Below, one piece after another: positions 33,913 to 41,560 of a DNA stretch of 64,000 nucleotides (position 1 is the first letter of the stretch; each line of letters starts with the position of its first letter). Under the pieces are notes generated by a model. It saw nothing but the letters and a program-made list of their open reading frames with translations. It ran no database searches and was not told the DNA's origin. The stretch is from Conexibacter sp. CPCC 206217 (GTDB taxonomy: Bacteria > Actinomycetota > Thermoleophilia > Solirubrobacterales > Solirubrobacteraceae). Where the stretch lies: NCBI RefSeq assembly GCF_030646165.1, contig NZ_JAUTDO010000010.1, positions 85,804 to 149,803 on the forward strand, read 5' to 3'. The position numbers and the translations under genes were made by a program.

Positions 33913-36900
33913 ATGCGCGAGCCGCACCGGCCGGTCGACAAGCGACCCGACTTCCCGCAGATCGAGCAGCGGGTGCTGGACCGCTGGCGCGAGGAACGCA
34001 CGTTCCAGCGGGCGCTCGCGCAACGCGAGGGCGGCCCCGTCTTCAGCTTCATCGAAGGCCCGCCGACCGCGAACGGCAACCCCGGTTCCCACCACGTGCT
34101 GCTGCGCTCGTTCAAGGACTTCTACATGCGCTACCGCACGATGTGCGGGTTCGACGTGCCGCGCAAGGCCGGCTGGGACTGCCACGGGCTGCCGGTCGAG
34201 CTGGAGGTCGAGAAGCAGCTCGGCTTCGACTCCAAGCGGGAGATCGAGGAGTACGGGATCGCGAAGTTCAACGAGCGCTGCCGCGAGTCCAACGACCACT
34301 ACATCGGCGCGTGGGAGAAGATGACCGAGCGCGTCGGTTTCTGGATCGACCTCGAGGGCGCCTTCCGCACGGGCACGCCGGAATACATCGAGTCGGTCTG
34401 GTGGTCGCTGCACGAGCTGTGGGACAGAGGCCTGATCTACGAGGGTCACAAGGTCGTCCCGTACTGCCCGCGCTGCGGCACCGCGCTCTCCTCGCACGAG
34501 ACCGCGATGGGCTACCACGACACCGACGACCTGACCGCGACGGTCAAGCTGCCGGTGACCGAGCGGCGCGGCCCGCTGCGCGAGGGCGACGCGTTCCTGA
34601 TCTGGACGACGCAGCCGTGGACGCTGTTCGCCAACTGCGCGGTCGCGATCGACCCGGACGTGCGCTACGTGCGCGTCCGCCGCGACGGCGAGGTCTACGT
34701 GCTGGCGGAGGAGCGCGTCGAGGCGACGCTCGGCAGCGAGGGCGTCGAGGTGCTGGACCGCTTCCCCGGTCGCACGATCGTCGACGCCAGGTACGAGCCG
34801 CCGTTCCCGCACCTGCCCGACCACGGGCCGCGCAGCCACTCCGTGCTCGCGGCCGAGCACGTCACGCTCGACAAGGGCACCGGCCTCGTCCACACCGCGA
34901 TGGCGTTCGGCGAGGAGGACTTCGTCCTCTGCGAGCGCCACGGCATCCCGCTCGTCAACCCCGTCCGCGCCGACGGCACCTACGACGAGCGGATCGAGGG
35001 CTGGGAGGGCGAGTTCGTCGGCGACGCGACGCCGAGAGTGGTGGAGTCGCTGCGCGCCGCCGGCAAGCTGCTGGAGGCGGCGCACTACACGCACTCCTAT
35101 CCGCACTGCTGGCGCTGCGACTCCAAGCTCCTCTACTACGCGAAGGAGAGCTGGTACATCGCCACGCGCGACCAGCGCCACTCGATGCTGGAGCAGAACC
35201 GGCGGATCGACTGGCGCCCCGAGCACGTGCGCGACGGCCGCTTCGGCAACTGGCTGCAGGGCAACGTCGACTGGGCGTTGTCGCGCGACCGCTACTGGGG
35301 CACGCCGCTGCCGATCTGGGTCTGCTCCTCGCCGACGTGCGACGCGCGCCACTGCGTCGGCTCCGTGGAGGAGCTGAGAGAGCTGGCCGGCGAGCTGCCG
35401 AGAGACCTCCACCGGCCGTACATCGACGAGGTCACGTGGGGCTGCGCGGTCGACGGCTGCGACGGTTCGATGCGACGCGTCAGAGCGACGATCGACACCT
35501 GGTACGACTCCGCCTGCATGCCGTTCGCGCAGTTCCACTACCCGTTCGAGGGCGTGGACGAGTTCAGAGCGCAGTTCCCGCCGTCGTTCATATGCGAGGG
35601 GATCGACCAGACGCGCGGCTGGTTCTACACCTCGCTGGCGGTCTCGACGCTGCTGTTCGACGACATCCCGTTCCAGACGGCGGTCTGCGTCGGCCACGTG
35701 CAGGACAGAGACGGCCACAAGATGTCCAAGAGCAGAGGCAACGCGGTCGACCCGTGGGACGTGCTGGAGCGCCACGGCGCCGACGCGTTCCGCTGGTACT
35801 ACCTCGCCTCGCAGCAGCCGTGGGCCGGTTACCGCTTCTCCAGAGATGCGGTCGAGGAGGCGGTCAAGCAGGTGCTGATGCCGCTGTGGCAGACGTACTC
35901 CTTCTACGTCCTGTACGCGAACATCGAGCGCTTCGACGCGCGCGCGGCGGCCGCCGCGCCGCCGGTCGCGCGGCGCTCGGAGATGGATCGCTGGGTGTTG
36001 TCGCGGCTGCAGGGCGTCGTGACGGAGATGCGCGAGCGCGCCGACGCCTTCGACGCGCACGGCGCGACGCAGGTCGCGCTGCAGTGGCTCGACGACCTCT
36101 CCAACTGGTACGTGCGGCTGTCGCGCCCGCGCTTCTGGGACAGCGAGACGGCCGGCCCGGCGCTGGCGACGCTGCGCGAGTGCCTGCTGACGACGGTCAA
36201 GCTGCTGGCGCCCGCGCTGCCGTTCGCGTGCGAGGAGCTGTACGAGAACCTCGTCGGCGGCGTCAACGGCGTCTTCCGCGCCGAGCCGAGATCGGTCCAC
36301 CTGTGCGACTACCCGGTCGCCTCCGCGCGACTGGTCGACAGACGGCTGGAGACCGACATGAGCTGGGCGCGCGAGGCGATCGGCCTCGGTCGCGACGCGC
36401 GCGCGAGATCGAAGCTGAAGGTGCGCCAGCCGCTCGGGCGCGTGATCGTCTGCACCGCCGACAGACGCGGCAGCGCCGCGGTCGAGCGGATGAGCCGGCT
36501 GATCTGCACCGAGCTGAACGTCAAGTCGGTCGAGGTCGTCGCCGACGAGCTGGCGCTGGAGCGGCCGCTGGTGCTGCCGAACCTGCAGCGGCTCGGCCCG
36601 CGCTGCGGGCGCGACATGGGCGCGATCGTCACCTCGCTGCGCACGCGCGACGGCGACGAGGCGCTTCGCGCGCTGCGCGAGCACGGCGTCCTGACCGTGC
36701 GCGTCGGCGACCCGGGCGATCTGCTCGACCCGCCGCGCACCTACGCGCTGGCGGAGAACGACCTCGTCGTGCGCCGCGTCCCGCGCGAGGGGCTCGTGCT
36801 GTCCTCGCGCGGCGGCGGGCTCGGCCTCGTCGTCGCGATCGACACGCGCCTCGACGAGCCGCTCGTGCGCGAGGGCCTTGCGCGCGAGATCGTCCGCGTC

Positions 36901-37125
36901 GTGCAGGCGAAGCGCAGAGACGCCGGCGTCGCGGTGACCGACCGGATCGAGCTGCGCCTCGGCGGCAGCGAGGAGCTGCTGGTCGCCTGTCGCGAGCACG
37001 AGCGCTACGTCGCGAGCGAGACGCTCGCGACGACCGTCGTCTACGCCGACGGCGGCGACCGGGTCGAGGTCGAGGGCAAGCCTCTGACGGTGGCGGTGGC
37101 GCCGAGGGTCCCCGCCCCCGCCTGA
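33913..37125 (+). CDS. ileS: Isoleucyl-tRNA synthetase, type 2, with GSHH signature motif
   Basis: The product is 1070 aa, full length. The class I signature near the N-terminus reads PTANGNPGSHHVL, so residues 58-61 are GSHH, where ordinary IleRS has HxGH; KMSKS is intact (603-607). The CP1 editing domain is present but its motifs are altered: WTTQPWTLFAN and GTGLVHTAMAFGEEDF. Zinc-ligand pairs appear in PYCPRCG and HCWRCDSK. The C-terminal region is long, as in type 2 (eukaryote-like) enzymes, which resist mupirocin. It is the last gene of the operon. Whether it is the only ileS in the genome is unknown. Confidence 0.95.
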   Translation: MREPHRPVDKRPDFPQIEQRVLDRWREERTFQRALAQREGGPVFSFIEGPPTANGNPGSHHVLLRSFKDFYMRYRTMCGFDVPRKAGWDCHGLPVELEVEKQLGFDSKREIEEYGIAKFNERCRESNDHYIGAWEKMTERVGFWIDLEGAFRTGTPEYIESVWWSLHELWDRGLIYEGHKVVPYCPRCGTALSSHETAMGYHDTDDLTATVKLPVTERRGPLREGDAFLIWTTQPWTLFANCAVAIDPDVRYVRVRRDGEVYVLAEERVEATLGSEGVEVLDRFPGRTIVDARYEPPFPHLPDHGPRSHSVLAAEHVTLDKGTGLVHTAMAFGEEDFVLCERHGIPLVNPVRADGTYDERIEGWEGEFVGDATPRVVESLRAAGKLLEAAHYTHSYPHCWRCDSKLLYYAKESWYIATRDQRHSMLEQNRRIDWRPEHVRDGRFGNWLQGNVDWALSRDRYWGTPLPIWVCSSPTCDARHCVGSVEELRELAGELPRDLHRPYIDEVTWGCAVDGCDGSMRRVRATIDTWYDSACMPFAQFHYPFEGVDEFRAQFPPSFICEGIDQTRGWFYTSLAVSTLLFDDIPFQTAVCVGHVQDRDGHKMSKSRGNAVDPWDVLERHGADAFRWYYLASQQPWAGYRFSRDAVEEAVKQVLMPLWQTYSFYVLYANIERFDARAAAAAPPVARRSEMDRWVLSRLQGVVTEMRERADAFDAHGATQVALQWLDDLSNWYVRLSRPRFWDSETAGPALATLRECLLTTVKLLAPALPFACEELYENLVGGVNGVFRAEPRSVHLCDYPVASARLVDRRLETDMSWAREAIGLGRDARARSKLKVRQPLGRVIVCTADRRGSAAVERMSRLICTELNVKSVEVVADELALERPLVLPNLQRLGPRCGRDMGAIVTSLRTRDGDEALRALREHGVLTVRVGDPGDLLDPPRTYALAENDLVVRRVPREGLVLSSRGGGLGLVVAIDTRLDEPLVREGLAREIVRVVQAKRRDAGVAVTDRIELRLGGSEELLVACREHERYVASETLATTVVYADGGDRVEVEGKPLTVAVAPRVPAPA

Positions 37126-37138
37126 GCTGGCGCGTCAG

Positions 37139-37189
37139 CGATGAGGGCAGGTTTGGTGTCGTGTGACGACACCAAACCTGCCCTCATCG
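37139..37189. terminator. 23-bp perfect hairpin after ileS
   Basis: The arms 37139-37161 and 37167-37189 are exact complements over 23 nt with a 5-nt loop (TGTGA). It starts 13 nt after the ileS stop codon. The arm segment GTTTGGTGT recurs outside the hairpin at 37223-37231. There is no T-run. It is a likely terminator or RNase-protected 3' end. Confidence 0.75.
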
Positions 37190-37199
37190 GTGGGGTGTG

Positions 37200-37211
37200 C
37201 CACACGTGTGG
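37200..37211. promoter_or_regulatory. 12-bp palindrome upstream of the membrane-protein gene
   Basis: CCACACGTGTGG is a perfect 12-bp palindrome 35 nt upstream of the likely -10 element TAGCAT (37246-37251). Its position fits an operator for the gene at 37258. No cognate regulator is identifiable. Confidence 0.4.
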
Positions 37212-37257
37212 TTGATCGCACAGTTTGGTGTGACATGGATCCGTGTAGCATTGCGGG

Positions 37258-39159
37258 ATGTTCGCCGTCATCGAAGAGCCAGCCGGCGGCGCGGCCATCG
37301 GCGAGATCGTGCTCGCCTCGTCCGCCGCGCTCGTCCTCACCGTCGCCCTGCTCGTCTTCGGGCTCGGCCACCGCGCCGGACGCGTCGCGCTGCTGGGCCG
37401 GCTCGCCGGCTTCGCCGAGCGCCGCTCCGGGCTGCCCGGCTGGGTCGCGCTGCCGTCCGCGATCGCGGGCGTCTCGCTGCTGCTGGCCGTCTTCGGCATG
37501 TACTGGGACATCTCGCTGCACATCGACGTCGGGCGCGACGAGGGGCCGTTGGCGAATCCCGCTCACTACTTCATCCTCGGCGGCCTGTTCGGGATCTTCG
37601 CCGCGGGCGTGATCGCGATCGTGCTGCCGCACGGCAAGCCGAGCGCCTCCTCGATCAAGATCGGCGAGGAGTGGTGGGCGCCGCTCGGCGGTCTGCTGAT
37701 GTGCGCCTCCGCGGGCTTCGCGCTGATGGGCTTCCCGCTCGACGACGTCTGGCACCGCCTCTTCGGCCAGGACGTGACGCTGTGGGGCCCGACGCACCTG
37801 ATGCTGATCGGCGGCGCGTCGCTGACGCTGCTGGGGATGGCGGTGCTGCTGGTGGAGGGGCAACGGTCCGGCGGCCGCGTGAGGGAGCCGTCTCGCATCC
37901 ACGACACGGCCACCCTCACGCGAGCGCCGATGCTGCGTGCCGAGCCGGCCTGGATCCTCCTCGCCCGTCGCGTCGCGCTGTGCGGCGCCTTCCTGCTCGG
38001 GCTGTCGACCTTCCAGGCCGAGTTCGACTTCGGCGTGCCGCAGTTCCGCTTCGTCTTCGCGCCGCTGCTGATCATGCTCGCGGCCGGCGCCGGGCTCGTC
38101 GCGGTGCGCATCTGGGCGGGCCGCGGCGCGGCGCTCGGCGCGGTCGCGTTCTTCCTGCTGGTGCGCGGCCTGCTGGCGCTCGTCGTCGGGCCGGTGCTCG
38201 GTGAGACGACGCCGCGCTTTCCGCTCTACCTCGCCTCCGCGCTCGTCGTCGAGGCCGTCGCGCTGCTGCCCGGCAGCACGCGCCGGCCGCTGCGCTTCGG
38301 GCTGCTGACCGGCGTCGGGATCGGCACCGTCGGGCTGGCGGCCGAGTGGGGCTGGAGCCACGTCTGGATGCCGCTGCCGTGGCCGTCGCAACTGCTGCCC
38401 GAGGCGCTGCTGTTCGGCTTCGCGAGCGCGCTCGCCGGGTCGTTGATCGGCGCCTGGATCGGCGACCGGCTCGCGCTCGAGCGCCGCCCGCACGACCGCC
38501 GCCTCGACGTCGCCGCGCTGACCGGCGCCGTCGGCGTCGCGGCGCTGATCGGGATCGCGCTCTACAAGCCGCCGGTGCAGGGCGTGCGCGCGGCGGTGAC
38601 GCTGACGGATGTGCAGGCTCCCAACCGCGAGGTCATGGCGACCGTCCGCCTGACGCCGCGCGACGCCGCAGACGGCGCTGAGTGGCTGACCGCGACCGCG
38701 TGGCAGGGCGGCGGCTTCGTCGTCGACCGGTTGGAGCGCGTGCGCGAGGGCGTGTACCGCACGACGCGGCCGATCCCGGTGCACGGCGACTGGAAGGCGC
38801 TGATCCGCATGCAGCGCGGCAACACGCTCAGCGGCGTCCCGATCTACCTGCCCGAGGACCGCGCGATCCCCGCGCCCGAGGTGCCGGCGCCGGCCGCGTT
38901 CGAGCGCACCTTCGTCGCCGACCACACGCTGCTGCAGCGCGAGCAGAAGGCGGCGGCCGGCTGGCTGTGGGGCGTCGCCTACGCCGTCGTCGGCCTGATC
39001 ACGTTGACGCTGCTGGCGCTGATGGCATGGGCGCTGCGGCGGCTGTCGGCGGCGGCGGAGGAGCCGCCGGACGGGACCGCGACCGCGACCGAGGCGGCGC
39101 GCCCGCCCGCGCCGCGCACGAGCGTGCCGCGGCCGGCGCACAGCGGCGGCGGGGCGTGA
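37258..39159 (+). CDS. Large multi-helix membrane protein with FixH/YtkA-like C-terminal domain
   Basis: The product is 633 aa. About eleven hydrophobic segments occur up to residue ~430 (e.g. SAALVLTVALLVFGLG, HYFILGGLFGIFAAGVIAIV). An extracytoplasmic beta-rich domain follows (about 445-560: ATVRLTPRDA, GVYRTTRPIPVHGDWKALIR), similar to FixH/YtkA-like domains. A final helix and a Pro-rich tail end it. Conserved aromatic/His residues (MYWDISLHID, WGPTHLMLIGG) hint at metal or heme handling. TAGCAT sits 6 nt before the ATG (leaderless). Function unknown. Confidence 0.65.
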   Translation: MFAVIEEPAGGAAIGEIVLASSAALVLTVALLVFGLGHRAGRVALLGRLAGFAERRSGLPGWVALPSAIAGVSLLLAVFGMYWDISLHIDVGRDEGPLANPAHYFILGGLFGIFAAGVIAIVLPHGKPSASSIKIGEEWWAPLGGLLMCASAGFALMGFPLDDVWHRLFGQDVTLWGPTHLMLIGGASLTLLGMAVLLVEGQRSGGRVREPSRIHDTATLTRAPMLRAEPAWILLARRVALCGAFLLGLSTFQAEFDFGVPQFRFVFAPLLIMLAAGAGLVAVRIWAGRGAALGAVAFFLLVRGLLALVVGPVLGETTPRFPLYLASALVVEAVALLPGSTRRPLRFGLLTGVGIGTVGLAAEWGWSHVWMPLPWPSQLLPEALLFGFASALAGSLIGAWIGDRLALERRPHDRRLDVAALTGAVGVAALIGIALYKPPVQGVRAAVTLTDVQAPNREVMATVRLTPRDAADGAEWLTATAWQGGGFVVDRLERVREGVYRTTRPIPVHGDWKALIRMQRGNTLSGVPIYLPEDRAIPAPEVPAPAAFERTFVADHTLLQREQKAAAGWLWGVAYAVVGLITLTLLALMAWALRRLSAAAEEPPDGTATATEAARPPAPRTSVPRPAHSGGGA

Positions 39160-39163
39160 TGCC

Positions 39164-40252
39164 ATGCTGGACGAGATGAGCGCGCGCGGCAAGAGCGGCA
39201 GGGTGGCGGGCAACGGGAAGAGCGCGCGCGGCGCCCGTCGCCGGGTCGAGGCCGGCGCGCTGCTCGGCGTCGGGGCGACCGTCGCCGTGTGGGAGGCGGC
39301 GCGGCAGCGCGACCTGCGGCGGATCGAGCGCGATCCCAACCACGAGTTGCTGTTCGACATACCCAGCGGCGAGCAGCTCGACGTCGTCTCGCGCGACGGC
39401 ACGCGGCTGCGGGCGGAGCTGTTCGGCCCCGCCGACGCGCCGCCGTTGGTGCTCGTGCACGGTTGGACCTGCGCGCGCCGCTTCTGGACGCTGCAGCTGC
39501 ACGCGCTCGCCGATCGCCACCGGATCGTCACGTACGACCTGCGCGGCCACGGCGACAGCGGGGACCCGGTCGACGCGGACTTCTCGACGGACGCGCTCGC
39601 GGAGGATCTGCAGGCGGTGCTCGAGGCCGCGCTGCCCGGCGACCGCAGAGCGCTGCTCGTCGGTCACTCGCTCGGTGCGATGTCGGTCGTCGCGTGGGCG
39701 TCGCGCTTCCCGCGCGAGCTGCAGGCGCGCGCGGCCGGCGCGGCGCTGCTCAACACCGGCCTCGGCGGCCTCGTCGACGAGGCGCTGATCCTGAAGCTGC
39801 CGTCGGGCGCCAGACGTGCGAAGGCGATCGCCGGCGGGATCGTGCTGAGCGCGACCGCACCGCTGCCGCCAGCCTCGCCGCTGAGCCTGCGCGCGATCCA
39901 GTACGTCGCTTTGTCCCCGTCGGCGACGCCCGCGCAGGTCGCGTTCTGCCAGGAGATGGTGCTGCAGACGCGGCGCGACGTGCGGGCCGGCTTCGGCCGC
40001 ACGCTCTCGCGCCTGGACCTCGTCGACGCGCTCGCCGACCTGACGGTGCCGGCGCTGGTGCTCGGCGGCGCGCGCGACCGCCTCACACCGCCGCCGCACG
40101 TCGAGCGGATGGCGGCGGCGCTGCCGCAGCTGGTCGAGCGCGTCGAGGTGGCGGACGTCGGCCACATGGCGCCGATCGAGGCTCCCGAGGCGGTCAACGC
40201 GGCGATCGACCGACTCGCCCAATCGACCATTTTTCTCCCACAGCACGCGTAG
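39164..40252 (+). CDS. Alpha/beta hydrolase
   Basis: The product is 362 aa. A basic, Gly/Arg-rich N-terminus and one hydrophobic segment (about 30-44) suggest membrane attachment. The fold follows: LVLVHGWTCARRFW (oxyanion region), nucleophile Ser169 in VGHSLGAM, acid in GGARDRLTPP and His in DVGHMAPIE. It would hydrolyse esters or related bonds; the substrate is unknown. It follows the membrane protein by 4 nt and may be co-transcribed. Confidence 0.85.
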   Translation: MLDEMSARGKSGRVAGNGKSARGARRRVEAGALLGVGATVAVWEAARQRDLRRIERDPNHELLFDIPSGEQLDVVSRDGTRLRAELFGPADAPPLVLVHGWTCARRFWTLQLHALADRHRIVTYDLRGHGDSGDPVDADFSTDALAEDLQAVLEAALPGDRRALLVGHSLGAMSVVAWASRFPRELQARAAGAALLNTGLGGLVDEALILKLPSGARRAKAIAGGIVLSATAPLPPASPLSLRAIQYVALSPSATPAQVAFCQEMVLQTRRDVRAGFGRTLSRLDLVDALADLTVPALVLGGARDRLTPPPHVERMAAALPQLVERVEVADVGHMAPIEAPEAVNAAIDRLAQSTIFLPQHA

Positions 40253-40325
40253 TTGGACTAAGATCCAGCTTTCCGTGTGGGAGCGGGTCATGGGGGCCTG
40301 CTCCGGGGACAAGGGGGAAGGTCCA

Positions 40326-41549
40326 ATGCCGCACAGCTCACGCTGCCGGTCGCTTTCGCATGCCCGCTCGGGTCTGCTGACGGTGCTGCTCGCGCTCGTC
40401 GCCGCACTCTGCGCCGCCGCGCCGGCGCTCGCGCTCGACCCGCCGCCCGGGCTCGGGTTCTACACGCCGCCCAATCCGCTGCCGGCCGGGAGACCCGGCG
40501 ACGTGATCTGGTACCGCGTCGCGACCACCTCGATCGCGACCGACAACAACGCGACCGCGTACGAGGTCCTGTATCGCTCGACCAACGTGCAGGGCGGCGC
40601 GATCGCCGTCTCGGGCACCGTGCTGGTGCCGAACACGCCGTGGGGCGGCGCCGGCACGCGGCCGCTGACCGCGTACGCCTCAGGCACGCAGGGCTGGGAC
40701 GACTCGTGCGCGCCGTCGCGCTCGATGACGGCTGGCAACTTCGACGAGTCGTTCGCCGTCACCAACCTGCTCAGAAGAGGTTGGGCGGTCGCGGTGACCG
40801 ACTATCCGGGCCTCGGCACGCCCGGCGACCACCAGTACAACGTCGGCATCTCCGAAGGCAGAGCGGTGCTCGACATCCTGCGCTCGGCGTCGCGGATCGC
40901 GCCGGCCGCGATCAGCGCCAGAACGCAGGTCGCGATAGAGGGCTACTCGCAGGGCGGCGGCGCGGCCGGCTGGGTGCTCCAGCAGCAACCGACCTACGCG
41001 CCCGACGTCAACCTGATCGGCGTCGCGGGCGGCGGCACGCCCGCGAACCTGCAGGCGGTCAAGGCGAACATCGACGGGACCGCCTTCTTCGCCTTCCTCG
41101 CCGGCACCGCGATCGGCTTCCGCGGCGGCTATCCGGCGCTGAACGTCAACAGATACCTGACGCTCTACGGCAGACTCGCGATCGGGACGCTCAACAGCCT
41201 CTGCCAGTTGCCGGCGCTCGGGCTGTTCGCGTTTCACCATCTGACCGAGTACACGATCGGCAACGTCGATCCGACGACGCAGCCGGGCTTCGCGGCGGCG
41301 CTGAACGAGAACAACCTCGGCACGATCAGACCGCCCGTGCCGGTGCTGCAGTACCACGGTACCTACGACGAGGTGATCCCGGTCGCGGTGGAGCAGAGAC
41401 TGCACAGACAATGGTGCGCGCTCGGCGCGACGACGAAGCTGTCGCAATATCCGCTGGAGCACGTCACGACGCAGCTCGGCGCGCAGATAGAGGTCGTCCA
41501 GTGGCTCGCGGACCGTTTCGCGGGCAGAGCGGCACCGAGCACCTGCTGA
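40326..41549 (+). CDS. Secreted lipase (LIP family)
   Basis: The product is 407 aa. The signal peptide (basic start, hydrophobic LLTVLLALVAALCAA, cleavage near ALA at about 34-37) is followed by the secretory-lipase fold: PGDVIWYRV near the start, VSGTVLVPN, TDYPGLGTPG, nucleophile Ser208 in EGYSQGGG, QYHGTYDEVIP (acid) and EHVTTQ (His). ATG 40326 has GGGGGAAGG upstream; an earlier in-frame start would break the signal peptide. By my count 11 of 19 arginines in the mature part use AGA. Confidence 0.88.
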   Translation: MPHSSRCRSLSHARSGLLTVLLALVAALCAAAPALALDPPPGLGFYTPPNPLPAGRPGDVIWYRVATTSIATDNNATAYEVLYRSTNVQGGAIAVSGTVLVPNTPWGGAGTRPLTAYASGTQGWDDSCAPSRSMTAGNFDESFAVTNLLRRGWAVAVTDYPGLGTPGDHQYNVGISEGRAVLDILRSASRIAPAAISARTQVAIEGYSQGGGAAGWVLQQQPTYAPDVNLIGVAGGGTPANLQAVKANIDGTAFFAFLAGTAIGFRGGYPALNVNRYLTLYGRLAIGTLNSLCQLPALGLFAFHHLTEYTIGNVDPTTQPGFAAALNENNLGTIRPPVPVLQYHGTYDEVIPVAVEQRLHRQWCALGATTKLSQYPLEHVTTQLGAQIEVVQWLADRFAGRAAPSTC

Positions 41550-41560
41550 TCAATTGAGCG

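Noticed and set aside
32707..36999. A 1430-codon open frame on the minus strand opposite the hydratase, alaX and ileS genes
   Set aside because: It has low-complexity Arg/Ala/Val composition and no motifs, while the plus strand encodes full-length recognisable proteins. Long antisense frames are expected at this G+C.
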